Shown here: positions 1 through 14,500 of the stretch, in pieces
How positions within the stretch are numbered: the first letter of the stretch is position 1
Layout of the letters: every line of letters starts with the position of its first letter
Assembly (NCBI GenBank): GCA_003344405.1
Contig: NOWV01000127.1
Span: 154,738 to 218,737, forward strand
DNA from: Trichoplax sp. H2
Lineage: Eukaryota > Placozoa > Uniplacotomia > Trichoplacea
Length of the DNA: 64,000 bases
Direction of reading: 5' to 3'
The notes under the pieces: generated by a model
Told to the model about the DNA's origin: nothing
What the model saw: only the letters and a program-made list of their open reading frames with translations
The model's database searches: none
Made by a program: the position numbers and the translations under genes

Positions 1-1416
1 AGTAGAAAAAGTGGATACAGCTGTAACTATTTACAATTTTTGTCTTCTTAACTGCAACTCAAATTAAGTGTGGTATTTAAAAAATACAGTTCGCGCAATT
101 ATATAAGCCTTAATACTGTATAAAACTTCAAAATCTTACTAACTTTAAAATTAATAGTCATCATCTGGTCCATTAATGTCTCCGACTTGTACATATTTCC
201 AATATAATCCACAAATATTAAAAATGTAAAGAAGTTCCAATCAGTTATTATTAGTATATTGCATTGCATTTCGTGATCCCCAGCCTTCGCTAGGGATGAC
301 GACAAATTATACACTAGTAACAACAGTATCATCACGCAGTTTTAATTTCCTTCATAAAAATAATAATTTTTCCGATAGCAATTGCGGCTCCCTTACTGTA
401 AATATTCATCCAAAAGTAGCTCATTCCGTTCAGAAGTGTAAAATGTTAGTTAAATTTTAAATATTTTTATTGTATGGTATAAAGCAAATAAGATACTAAC
501 CGATAAGACAATAAGCTGCTACGTACTTTTGTAACGTAAAGAACGGCTGGAAATAGCAGCATATTTTAGCAGTATTACTACCTGAGCGAGCTGGCTTTTA
601 ATAGATTTAATGTGTTATATGCTTTTGCTTTAGTTCTTGTTACAAACTGAACTTTACAACAAGAAAATATAAACTACTAATACCACGAGTTTATTGTTCA
701 ACTTGCCCTCTCGGTGTTTGTTCATATCGCAACTCATTTACTAACGATATCGTATCATCGTGAGGCCACCGTAACTACACAAATCTCTAAGACCATATTC
801 TGAAACTTAAATTTTATTGGAAAGCCAATTAATGCACCGGGTAACTACGTCAATAACATCATCATTGGATAAAATTATAATAATGTACTATGATGAATAG
901 ACAATACAAATATTCTCAAAAGATACGCAGTAGCTCTATCTAATGACAAGCATGAATCTACGTCATATGGAAGCGACATAAAAATTAGCTCTAAGACACT
1001 TTACCGTAATTTATTTTGTCACAATCCATTATCTATTACAATATTGTTGGTCTATGGACATATCTTCAGAGAAACAATATCATTTTATGCTACAATCAGT
1101 AATGTCGGTAAAATGTGAGAATATCGTAAGTTAGGGGGATTGTTGGTATAAGTTAATAGCTGAGTATGCCATACATTAGTTAAAATGACCATAAGATAAT
1201 TTCTTTACTGACAAACATACTGTGTAGAATTGCTTATTATTATTATTGAGGACGGGGTTAAAAAATATCAGAGCGATTGATGGCTATACTAGTATGGATT
1301 AAAAATGTTAAATTAAGTAATCCGTGTTTAATATAGCACTGCACAAGTTGTACTATGAATTGATTGTTCGAATAGCGATTGCAGTCTTGACTGTTAGAGA
1401 ATTTGTAAAATCCTTA
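1..1416. other. Downstream flank of gene 1
   Basis: AT-rich sequence containing the 3' UTR of gene 1 (minus strand) and, at the far left, the signal-peptide-like frame at 99-335. Several AATAAA-type motifs are possible on the minus strand but none can be chosen. Nothing else is supported. Confidence 0.5.
99..335 (-). CDS. Possible first exon of a further minus-strand gene (signal peptide-like)
   Basis: Open frame from an ATG beginning MMILLLLVYNLSSSLAKAG, a good signal-peptide profile with a possible cleavage after AKA, followed by a short unrecognised segment. Candidate donors (GTTAGT, GTAAGA) occur near the 3' end of the frame, so the coding part may stop before the printed end. It lies downstream of gene 1 in the same orientation and continues out of the window, so the family cannot be told. 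It may be a chance open frame. Confidence 0.3.
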   Translation of the reverse strand: MMILLLLVYNLSSSLAKAGDHEMQCNILIITDWNFFTFLIFVDYIGNMYKSETLMDQMMTINFKVSKILKFYTVLRLI

Positions 1417-2527
1417 TCAAAATCTAGTGAATAGTTGGTTTTGTTGATCATGTAGATTCATAAGCTTTTTCTTCATAATTGCTGGCTTAGATTGGACTCG
1501 ATTTCTTGATCTCCTAAATGAGTTTCCTAAACGGGCAGCCGGACGAATAAATAATCCTTTAATTACGGCTGCATTTGTAAAGGTATATAGGAATGGATTA
1601 AGGGCAGAATTAACAGGCAATGCAAAAATACCAACAAATTGTAATGTAACAACATCAACACTGTCGTTGCTAAAGATAGCATAACTGTTAACTACATAAT
1701 AAGGTACCCAACTAATTAAATCGGTTAACAGTATGACCGATAGACGCCATGCGAGTGATTTGTTTTCCTTAGTAGGTGATCTTCCGGCTGCTTTACGGGT
1801 ATTTTGGGCTGAGATAAACATTCCAATATAAAGTGAAGAAGTAATTATCCAAGCAATAATAGTCGTGGTTATATAGGATATCATCCAGATGCGATATAGA
1901 GGGTGCTCATAATTGCTTGGCATGCACATGCTATTATAGGTATATAATCGCTCAGGACCAGGTTTATCGGTACTGAATAGTGCTGGCACAATTGCAAATG
2001 CAAAGCCTATTAGCCATGCCATACCAGTGATCATTTGAGCTGTATACCTGCTCAATTTTTTTCCTTTGATCCCATAAACGATAGCGATAAATCTATCGAT
2101 ACTGATAATTATCATTAGAAACACAGATACAATACTTGATGTAGTCACAAAAACACAGGATGCTACACATAGACCACTTCGTAGCCAATTTTCAGATTGT
2201 AGACCGTATTGACCTTGGCCGCTATAAATTAAATTAGCGGTCGCAATTATGAATAAATATATAGACATGATAAAATCGGATAGTGCTAGATTATTGATTA
2301 AGAATATGTGAACTTTCTTTTTAGTCTTTTGGCTAAGAAATTGATTTCGTGCAATAACCATAATGTTGCCAAAAAATGCCAGAGAACCAATAACCCATAC
2401 AAAAGTTTGTAATGAAACATGAGCAAGGAGATGTTGACACGATGATAAAGTATCAGATATCATCGATGGCTTACACGTTGTAATTTTAGCAGGTATAAAG
2501 CAGCAAAAGTAAGGACGATTTGTTAGC
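1417..2527 (-). CDS. Gene 1 terminal exon: hinge + seven-transmembrane domain + C-tail
   Basis: A 369-residue open exon ending in TGA at 1417-1419. The acceptor is the AG complementary to 2528-2529; it gives phase 2, matching the upstream LRR exon, whereas the longer open frame upstream does not join in phase. The hinge has Cys at residues 8, 9, 18 and 30 (PYFCCFIPAK). TM1 contains FFGNIMVIAR (GN 53-54); TM2 LALSDF (80-85); Trp 114 in ECL1; Cys 120 at the top of TM3 and Cys 201 in ECL2, the likely disulfide; DRF 144-146 in place of DRY; TM6 TDLISWVPYY (268-277); TM7 NSALNPFLYTF (306-316). The hinge, the TM6 TDxxxWxP pattern and TM7 SALNPxLYT match the LGR/relaxin-receptor group of class A GPCRs. 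The basic C-tail after residue 325 is Ser/Arg rich. Confidence 0.92.
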
Positions 2528-5500
2528 CTATTGAGACATATCGTAGTAAAGAGGATGGTACATTTTAAGTTCTGATGTCGATGCAAATGTACTATTTGAA
2601 AGTAGGATAGTTGGTTAGCTATTGTTATTTTGACTTACGTTTCTTCCAACTTAGATGGACCAAAGAAGGATTCTCGAGATATATGTGCTAAAGAATTCAT
2701 TCGTAAATCTCTAAAAATTGCAGATAGTAAATGTCTTATCATTGGAAGATGCGGTAAAGATTACCTCGTGTAATGAAATAAAGGTATGGACATAATAGTG
2801 TTAGCAAAAAGTTACTTCCTGAACCAATATAGTATACGAATCGGATATTTACAAAATATCATAATACTGTACAATATAAAGGTCACTAATATGGTACAGC
2901 TTTTGAATTATTTCAAAGTTAGTCCAGTATATGAACGGCTTTGCATGATGTATGTGCAAGTTAAGTCTCAATTTTTACAAAACAAAGCGTAGTAGATAAA
3001 ATTATCAGTGAAAAATATAGAGTATTAAAAGTAATATAATTTGTTCATTGATTGTGTTCAACATCAGTGAATATTCAGTATAACAATCTTTTTCACCTAA
3101 TAATCAAAGCTAAAATTGTTTGCTTGCTCATACCGTGATGAGAATGCTACTACCTGTTCATAACAACGTCGTTTTATAGTTATAGCACAAAAAATATTAA
3201 GTAAAAGGAGCAATGGTAGTAGTACTAAAATGGTGCCATTCTGTCTTTGTTGAACTTACAATTTTTGCAGGCTTGATAGTCCTTTAAAGCATCTCTTATC
3301 GATCCTGTCAATCTTGTTTCCGCTAGCATCACTTTAATCAATTTACGATTTGATAATTTTTAGTCAATAATCTTTGTTTTTACTACTACCAACAAAAATT
3401 AACCTAAATTTCTAAAATGATTATTAAATACCCACATTTCGATTATATTGAGAAACTGTCCAGCAAAATCTAGATTTGGGCCACATATTATCTTGATTCG
3501 ATTATTGGAAATATTGCTGATTCAGAGAGATAAAGGTATTAGATCCATGCTTCTTAATATACTCTGTCAGTCTTAATATCGTGATACTATCGTTTTCTAG
3601 TTATGAAATAAATCTACGAGGGCTACCGGTACTGCCTTCGGATTTCGAGGTTAAAAATCTAATCATGAGTATATATTTTGCATTACATACATTACATTAC
3701 ATACATTATACTTACAGCTTTTTCAGCTTTTCAAATCTAACTAATTTTGTAACTTTAAATCCTGTTAGATTATTGTTTGCAAGACTCCTGCAATAAATAT
3801 TCGGATATTATAGCAAAAATTGCATATACGCTTATTTCTCTAAAAGCTCCTATCGCGTAAAATGAGAGCTTAATCATAAATCACCATATTTACACAAGTC
3901 ACTTTAATAACTGCAGTAAATAGGCCGCATATGAATTATGTAGAAATTACATATTATAATAGCCAAGAATGGCTTTGATGTCGCAGTAGACAGTCCGTGA
4001 TTGCAACAACAGCTAATTAAATATAGCTGAACCAACTCTGTCAAAAAGTCTTATAACTGAGTGCCACTGTACTTAGTAAATAGTGTATTCTTCCTACGTA
4101 ACTTACTACCACAGACATTAGACTGTTCTAAACGGTTGTACTCTAGCTTTTGTTTCTTTAGTTTGATATAATGGTAGGAGTATCACTTTACATTAGGTAA
4201 ATGAAGTTTGTAAGACTTAAGATCATAATAAGGATCTATTCTGATGTGTGACAATTGTCCACTATTCTTTAAATAGATGTATCTGATATTTTTTACATTA
4301 ATTTGGAATATGAGTAGTTAAATCATCTTACAATTCCATTAACACATTTGCATCATTGACAGAGATGTCGACCATATCAAATTCGCTTAAGTTGTTGTGA
4401 TTTAATGATCTGTTAATTTAGAAATATTAAAATAATCCGCCGATAAATCTTTAGTAAGGTTTTGAAATACCATCATTATCTATTTAGATCATGGCAATAA
4501 ATTTCAATTCAAAGTTAGTAGTGGTAGCGAGCTAGAAAGGTAACTCTCACGTAATATTATGTAATGTTAAGTTAAGATACTTACATAATTCTGAGACCAT
4601 CAAAATAAAAGGCTTTTCTTGGAATTTTCAAAATGTTACATTTATTTAATTGGCTGTAAAGGATTTAGATATTAAAGTTAGAACTGGTAGCACCATATAA
4701 ATATGTGATGAATCATTCTATTTTTTATGACCTAAATTTATTTCGATACTTAAGAAAATTAGTACTTTAGTTCTTAATATTTAAAACTGAATGTTACGCA
4801 CAATTTATGACTTAAAAATCTTTGATATGGAATCATAAGTACGCAAAATTTTAATTTTATGGTCTTTCAGCTATTACTCGTTCATAAAAATTTTCCAGTT
4901 TCTACGTATACATGTATAACTTTCAAAATGCTTCAATCATTTTTGGTACTATTTATAACCCCTACTTAGCAACACTTTTGAAGACTAGATTTAATTAGCT
5001 AAGTGAGTTGAAATAATAATTTGGTTTTCAATTTGCGTTTAAATTGATTTAATGGTGACTGTTTGTACATGTTAAGCTGTATACTTTTATGTCTAGCCTA
5101 ACTTGATCCTAATATTTAACTTTTCGATAATAACGACACATTCTGTAAACATTTCTAATTCCTGTAAGGCGCCTATTATTATCCTCGTATTATGCATCAT
5201 AATAAACTCCTGACATACCTATAAATGGAATGTCAGTAGTTATTTATGGTTCTGGTCAGATATAAACTGGATTTATTTTATTTCTCTGGCTCTATATTTA
5301 TGACTTGAATCAACTGTAAGTACATGAATGCTGAGTTTTTATTAATTATGTGTTTGTTACACATTCACTTTACCGGATTTAAATTTAGATGTTTTTGCAT
5401 GTTAAGAGTAATTTTGATCTAAAACTATTGTCAATATTATCATGGATGTAAAATTGTGATGTGAATTCGCTAATGGATTTGCATTAACGACTGTGATGCT

Positions 5501-8500
5501 TTTAGATGACGATGATAAAGATATAACGTAATTACTATGAATGCAAAGTATAAAGTTTAAGATGGATATTGTCTCACTTTTAGTATAAGATGTTAGATTG
5601 CTAACTTCTTAATTGGGCTAAATGTGCTAGCACTCATTATCAATTAATACATATGTGCCCTATAATAAGTATTATAAAACTAAGTCTATAGAAAAGTATG
5701 TTAATTGTATAAGCCTAAGAATTAATTGTTTTGTACCAGAAAGCTTGGCAAATGTATAAAAGAGGATTCATTTATTTAATATAACAGTGAGGTAATTGCA
5801 GTTGCTGAGTAGAGTACGCTATCATCGACAAAGATCTCATTAAGTAATCACCAAAAAGCTTTTTGTCTGTGACTTACTATTGCCTAAGATTATGCACTAG
5901 GTCAGTGAAGTTTGTGGCGCTTAGTAGTAGGGATACTGTACCATAAAAACTAACGGTAGTGAAATAGGGAGTTTTTTAAATGTCGCAAACGCGGTTGTGA
6001 TGATGTTGTAATTTCGATCGTTTGATTTAATTACTACTATAAAGTACTAGTGACATTGAAAAAGTTCTTGGAAATATTGTCTAGAGATATATCTTGTACC
6101 GTTATTTTCTTGTCTAAGTGCTACCTAGAACTGCGTTGTATTTCTTAAAGCACAATAATACTATATAAAGAAGTACTTTAAACTTTGAAACATTACAAGA
6201 AACTGTATGAAGATTGTACGGTCTAAAATATCAAAAATGATTATCTCGTTTATCTTAGCCAAGGATCAAATCCGCTTTGTATGAATTTCTAGTGAAGGAT
6301 GTAGCATAGAGTGTAGTCTCATTTTGTATAATTTTATATGAAATTATAATAGCTTTAGAAATTGGCTAAATCTTGTTCGGATTATTTTAGTCACTTTCGA
6401 CAGTTGGGAAATAAAGTACTAGTACGACGGATCTTGTATAGATGTTTAATAAATCTTCAAAAATTAAAGACTATATATACGTGTATATATTATGGTTATC
6501 ATTATTGTGAGATAAGGTAGAGTTTTGATAATTTAGCAAATAAGGCAAATTTAATCGGATTGAAGTGAGCAAGATGAAAGAGTTACGAATTTCGATTTAA
6601 GATAGCTAACCTAATAAGAAGAGATAATTATCAAGGATTGGCGATCCTATCTAGTGCAAGTAGCGCTATGTTTTGATCATCTGATTACTATCATATTTCT
6701 TTATATTCCGATTATATAAGATTCTATATTAGATATTTAGCCGATTCACAAACAGTTTTGTGTATCCGCAAATTATACTATGCAATATTGATTTCATCTG
6801 ATCCCTGCGTTTCTTTAATTAATTTTAAATTTACACACATTGGCGTAGCTGCAGCTACTAAGAAATCTACATGTAAGATCGTTTACTAATAGCCTATAGT
6901 GCAAAGTGCATATCTAGATTACAGTGCTTTATGGACCTTACTTTTTGCATATTCCATGTTAGTATTATTACTTAGCCATGTTTTTGTTATACGATATGAA
7001 CATGTTAATAATACATTCTGTTATTTAATGATATTCTAACTATAATGTATAGCATTTCTTTATCTAACATCTTCTATTTCTGTTGTTATTTATGAGTTAC
7101 AGATTCAATAAATACCAGTCATTCTTGTTTTGAAAGTAACTCTAGTATTCAATAGTTCTGAACTCTCAAGTAGTTGATTCTTTTCGAACAAACTACGCTT
7201 CAACTTTTCTATATTTCATCTCATTTTACTTGACAGAGTTCATATATGCATAACATAGCCGAATAACCGAATAATCTAATTAACTAAGCATTCTAACAAA
7301 TGCTAAAAGCAAGTTATCGTAAGAATATAGAGATATATCAGAGGAATATGCTATTATTTAATCTAATCTACTATTAAACTCTCATTCGATTTATTTAAAT
7401 ATAAAATTAATGATTCTATCAACTATTTTCTGTATTTATGAATAAAGTACATAGCTGCATACTTATTCTCATACTGTCCAGTTGTTATTATTAGTCAGTG
7501 TTATTAACAAATACAGTGTAATAGAAACTAACCTTTTGCGGGATAGAGTAAAATATTCCTTATTTTGACTACTTACATGCCAGTTAGGAATGGCCCAACA
7601 CGGTCGTATAAATCTCTCAGGAAGGAATTTAATATTATTGGATTATCACTCACATCTCTATACGCTCAAAAATAAATACAGATACGATCGTTAACATTTT
7701 CCTGATGGTATATCTTTTAAGTTATAAATATCTAATGAAAGCTCAGTAAAATAAACTGGTGATATCAAATGGAATATCGTCTAAATTATATATAGCTAAT
7801 GATAAAAATTAGTAAATAAAACTGGCGATATCTTGTTTTTCAATTAATAACATTACAAATTTTAGATCCTTAGTAATTATATCATTGTTTTATGTACATA
7901 CAGTTTTAAGTTTTTCATAGTCGGCATTCCGTTAATAATTCCAGCCCAATTATTCCCTGCTAATTTCCTATGAAAGTAATCGACAAGGCAAATCATTAAA
8001 TTTGTATAAGCGTATCAATACTTATAGTTAGAGTTTACTTTGTAAAGAGATTTATATCATAAATAGGCTCTATAGTGGCTTGCTATCTAAGTAAATTAAT
8101 AACGACCCTAATCTGAAGTCAGATCACCAGCGTATTACTTCGTAAAACGTACAAGTCATTAATCAGCTTTAATTTTTCAAGCAAGTCTTTCTGCATATTT
8201 ATTCCGTTTGTAATCAAATTGGTATAGCTCATATCACTATCGAATAAATACAAAAGCAAATGGGTCACTTAATTCCAAATGCGTATCAAATAAATCATAA
8301 CAAGTTATTTATGGAGAGGTTCAATCAGTAACCTACATTTTGGTAACTTGATAGAATAACTGATCACAATTAGGATCAAACTTTTTGATATTATTATTTG
8401 CTAAAATTCTTAAATTAGCCAATTAAGCATAATAATTAGAGAGTAATATTTCCAGAAATAATTAGCTTTCAATTTAAATACTTAAGGGTGACCGTAGTTA

Positions 8501-11500
8501 GTAACAGTATCATCAATAAAGAGAAATTGTTAAATGAATTTATTATTACTTACATAGATTTTAGTATTGCAGGCAATCCTGAGCAGTTCAAGTATTTGAT
8601 GTTGTTTCTCGCTAAATTGCTATAATAAAAGTAGACTTGAGAATTCTATAAGAATACGATTTCATAAATGATACGGTACAGATGTAAGATTTTTTACTCT
8701 AGGTTTGATATTATAACATAAAAAGCTACGAAATAGTAATTATATTGAAAATTTAGACGAAGAATTTAAATATTCGCGTTCCCTGTTACAAGTACAAATC
8801 TTTAGATTTTATTCGTCCTATTTTCACTTACAGCTTTTCAAGAAAAGTTAATCCCAGATTATCTTGATCAGACAGTGTTATAGCATTATTACTTAAATCT
8901 CTAAAAAAAGAATTTTAGTATGCCTGAGCTTCTAGATCATTCATTTACTATATAGTAACCGAAATGGTTATTTATTTAGCTCACAGAATTCTTAAATTTT
9001 TGTAACGCGAAAATAATTTGTTTCCCAGCATCGTAATGTAATTGTTGCTTAAATATCTGAAACAAAGTCACTTCAATTAATTTAGGAAGCTACACGCATA
9101 AAATTTACTACCATTGTGATTACATACGTTTAGAATTGTATATAGACTAAATTTATGAATATTCCTAATTTGCACTTACAATTGGCTCAGATACGGCAGT
9201 TTCACTTTAAAAATTTTACCAACATTTCTAATATTATTGTAATTTAAGTTCCTTGTATACCGAAATATCATGAAGATATAAAATGATAAGGAATAACTGG
9301 GCTTAGCTACAAATGAAGTAATACAATTTGTCTTACAATATCCGTATGTTGCTTAATCCTCCCAAAAAGGTATTTTGATGATCGGATATATGATTATGAT
9401 GTAGATATCTGAATCATATATAGACGTTATGAATTAATTTATCAGGTAATCATAAATATTTTACTACAGTTAGCAGTATATATTTTCCTGTGTTCTTACA
9501 AACTATTTAACATCGTATTTTTAAAAACATTTTCTGGCAATGTTCCAATGTGGTTGTAACCAAGGTATCTGTTAAACATAAATGTAATTATACTGTACTT
9601 TAAAAGATATATTTTTCTTTCATGCCATTCTCTCTGGATGAAAAGATTGTTCAGCACTATAAATTTGTTGATAGCTACTCATATACTTTATAAATGAGTA
9701 CAATTAATTTATTAAATAATAAAATATTCTCAAGATTCATATTAACAATCGGCGCTTAGAAATATAATCATTGAATGTGACATAAATGACGATCATAAGA
9801 CGTCTTGTGCAGTCAATCGAGTACAATTTTGTAACGGTAGTGAATCTACTGTGATGAATGATATCTTACTTAATTTAGACACGTACATGTATCACGATAA
9901 GATAGTTATCAATTTGGATATGTGCATGAATTATTTTATGACTTAATTAATATAGCCGATACAAACCTGTTCCTAATACAGGCTAAATTACACTAAATAT
10001 AGTATATGAATTGTCAATGGTAAATTCAATATAAATCCTGTTAATTATAAGCTAGTGAAAACATAAAGTTAATATATCGTAATATTACAAAGTCATTGGA
10101 TTAGGCTAGGAATAATTTAATGTATTCACTAAGTCTTATTGGTCGAAATATATCACACATCGTAAACCGATTTTATGGCTAGAATAGCTATTTTAATGAT
10201 TGATTTAGAATATTAAATTAGACTCGTATTTTCTAGAATAAAGATATAATTAGAAGATTCCGAAAGTGCATTTCTTAGTTATTGTTACTTATCTAGGGTA
10301 ATCTAATTAGTTTAGATTAGGCAAGTTTGGTTAAGTAACACATTTATACTTTTACAAAGTTACTTACAATTCTTTAAGACTTCTTAAATCTTTAAAATCA
10401 TCGGAGTCTATTGCTTCAATGCGATTATTTGCTACAGATCTAGGCATTTAAAATGACAATTAAATGCTTTAGCATTTGGTATTTGGCAGTATCAAGATAA
10501 ATTAATTTTTCTTTATATTACCGAGTAGGTTATGGATTGCATTCAAAAGCATCGCAACATTAAAATCATTCTAACGAAGTACCACTTTACGGTATAAAGT
10601 TACTGAACCTCTGTTAAATGAGCACATTATCGTAAACCGTCAGTAAAGCGACGGGAGTTTGCACTAGTGAATTCTAATTTAAACACCTTGCGAAGATTTA
10701 TTGTTATAGGCACATGCTCTTTATATGGTATTCTTAATGAAAAAGTATACTAACTAATCTTATTTTCGTAGACAAATATTTACACCATTATTTCTAACAT
10801 TATCATTTTATACTTTTGCACTTATACTGATAAGCTGTACAAGTTAGCCTGGACTTACGATAGAAATAAAATACTAGCAAAATTCCCTTTTCAATATATG
10901 TCTTACGTGAATACAAATACGTCATTATAATCTATGATATACTATTCAAATTATACTTATTTAATCAAATTTGATAACAAGCTAGGCTAGGAAGTTTATA
11001 AGCTTACAAAGCAACAAGTTGAGATAGTGGTCTTATAAAATCTATCTTTCTTAGGTTGTTCTTACCCAAAAATCTGAAAAATCGAAATAAAAAATAAATT
11101 ATCAGAAAGCTTAAAAAGCTTACAAAGGTAGCTTGCCAATGCTTTATCCAGAAATCAGCTTAAAATGAATCGCTCTTACGATTAAAATATTATGAAGTAA
11201 ATGATTTAATCGAATTTTACATGCCAATTAATTTAAGTAATATTTCTGCTGGTTAAACTTACAGTGAATGTAACCCTGACAATGGTTTTAGTGCGTCTGT
11301 CTTAATAGAATTTAGATTATTGGAAGAAATATTTCTGCGGGATTTGAATAGGAATTAGTAACTTAGAATAATTTTGAAATTATGTTTATAATTAATTTAT
11401 CAAATACTATTTGAATTAAGTCTATGGCAAAAGATAAGGACGATGCTCTGTCAACCTCATAACATTTTAATAATTCAGATATTAGAAATTTCCAAGTATC

Positions 11501-14500
11501 TGTTGCAGATTAAGCTAAATTATTTTAAATAAAATTACAGCAAGTGAATTGGCTTTCAATGACGTGAATTTGATTATTAAATGGTAACTTTGTCAATTGT
11601 AAATGGACAGTATTGAATACAGTAATATAATATTAACATGTTAGCCGTAATTTGTGCCGTATCTTATTAAATACCCCAGTACTAGAGCTTATATTAGAGT
11701 AACACACATTACTGTTACAGAATTACCGTAAATTTCTTTTAAAGTTGATTATTGTGTTTTACAATACTCTCCATCAAGAAAGTTCATTATCTGATAATTT
11801 ACATCTTAGGTGCAAACACCGTTGTCATTAAATTTTTTAATATTTAAATTATAATTACGTCATAATAATTTCTATCATTAATTGTTATAACATGTTAATT
11901 ACCGTATTACATATCACTATGCATGCTTTAGGAGTAAGATAATTACAATTTTCATATATTGCCTGATGCCACATACAAACCAATAGATAAAATATTAACG
12001 TAATATCAATGTAGTTCTTTATTTGTTAGCATACCTAAAGATACTTTCTAGAAATTATCATATTAGATATCATGTCATCTTAGCGTCTTCAAAATAATTT
12101 CTCAACTAATACAGTATAATTTAATGAAGAAGTTTCTGTTCTAGCAATGTATTCTAATAATTACAAATCATTCTCTCTATCTCCGTCCAACTAGAAACTA
12201 TTGACACTATATTACCCTTGAATTTAAAATAACATAACATTAAGCACCTGAAAAGGAGGTATCAAATCTGGAGGTGATAACTCAACAAATATGCTCCTAG
12301 TACTACACTAGTTTAACCTGATCAAACTTTGATATTTACTAAAATCGAGTAAGAAATTATTAAGAATCAGCACGAAAGATTTTAATATGAACTTAGCAGT
12401 TAGACTTCCTATATGGACATTTTATCTTAACATTAACAAGACTTTTGTGCTACTATTTAACATAATTGGAAAAATTTTCGTAAATATCAGCATAAGAATT
12501 AAGGTAAATATGCTATCAGACTGTGAATATGCATAATAGCTATCAAACTGTTATGTATATTTAGGAGTTAGTGGTATCCTTTGGAATTGGTAAATCTTCT
12601 AAGATAAAGTATATACTAAGATATAAGATGTAAAGCTTTAAATTAAATTTACCGAGTATAAGATATTGAAACATAATTAATAAACATAGAGTTCAGTCTA
12701 ATAGCCTCTAGTTCTAGTACCAATTAGTTTAATTTCACAGTATAGTTACCGGCTTACATTATGAATAACAGTGAAAAAATACTTACAATGACATTATATT
12801 GCTGTAGTTATTCATATGGAAGGAATAGGTGACGTTTTCAATTTCGCTGTAACGATTGCCTGTTAAATCACTGATATAAAATCAGGTATTGGTTAGTTAA
12901 ATTAAAGCAAATTATAATACAAATGCTTGTAGCTATTTTATTTCCTCATATATTGTCACTTACAGGTGGGCTAGATAATTTAATGCAGAAAAATTGAGTG
13001 GATTTGATTGATGTAGCTTGTTATAAGATAAGTTACTGTTTCAAAGAAGATCTTCACTAAGGTCATATAGTCTTAAAGTGATTACTTCTTAAGAAATGCA
13101 GCAGTAATTAAAATTATTGCTTTAATTATAACTTGATGTTTTACAATGGTTACAATTGCAACTGAATCATGATCATAAGCATTACAGGGTTCTGCAGTCT
13201 CCAAAGTCTAAGTTTTTTATTGTCGATAGGAAATTATTGGTCAAATCCCTATATTGAAAAAAGATATCGAAAGATTGAGTAATCAGTAGATAGAAAAATT
13301 ATTAAAAGATATGCTAGTGTATCAAAGTAAGTTTAAATAAGATTAAATGTTTCCTATAATACAAGTATGATTGTGAAAAGTGCTTATTCCCATTTTCTTG
13401 TTAAATTACTGAGTGCAAATGTGGTTAGGGTTAAGGTTACACTATTTGCTCAATATCTTTCAATTTTTATTTGTATGGTATAGCATTTGAGCTGTGAAAG
13501 CATCTACTTCAAGTATATAACGCCTATAAGACTTACAAAGTCTCTATTATAACTGGGTTACTTGCTCTGTTGCGATTTTCGTCCAGCTTCAATGGATATG
13601 ATCTTGATAAACCCCTTCGTAAGTCAATAATAATCATAAATAATAAGCGTAGAAAAAAACTTTTCCAGTTGAAAAGTGTAAAATGTAATGTTATATCCTA
13701 TTTAGGGTCTATATATATAATAGTTTAGTTATGGTTATTCACTTAAGAAGGCTTTTATGAGATTGAATTATAAGTGAGAAGTACGACATACAAAAAGTTC
13801 ATCGATGCCGTATTGGGTAAATTGAATTCTCGAAAATTTCCAATAGGATTACCACTAAGCTGTCTAATAAAATTATATTAGAAATATATTTAATTACTTT
13901 ACTTATTTATCTCTTATTATAATCTTTGTTTATAATTGGTGAAAGTAAACAGCATATAATTATATCGTTAGGAATCAGGCTATATAGTGAAGGAAGTAAC
14001 AATGATAGTGTACTTACAGCAATTTTAGTTTGTTTAGTCCGAAAAAAGCTTTCCTATCAACATGTTTTATGTTATTTGTTTGTAAACGTCTGGAATACAC
14101 GTAAAACATATCAAAGATAAGCATTTAAATATTATATTATATAAATACACTGAAGATATGTAATTCCGCCTTCAGCAACAATATACCGGACGAAGAAAAA
14201 CTTCTTGAACTATTAACTGTAAATCTGTATCACTATTTTTAATTATTGTTAGATACGATTTGATTAAGGTTACAGTAAACTAAATGAGGGATTTCAAGCG
14301 AAAATCTTCTTAACTGCAATCTATATAATGCACCATACATTACATGATACGCATTCTGTAAAGCACACGGTACAGCATGTAATTTTATTACTAATTAGTT
14401 ATTCATGTTATCGTATAGCGTGTAGAGTAGAATGAATATTTACTTAACCTTAACTTATAAACAGTGACATTGGAAGCAACAGTTGTTAAAAATAAAGCCT

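Noticed and set aside
2528-2591. Extension of the gene 1 7TM exon to an earlier acceptor near 2592
   Set aside because: It would join the preceding phase-2 LRR exon out of frame; the acceptor at 2528-2529 fits the phase, and the equivalent site exists in gene 2.
13424-13440. Telomere-like ggttagggtta
   Set aside because: Only about two units; expected by chance in AT-rich DNA.
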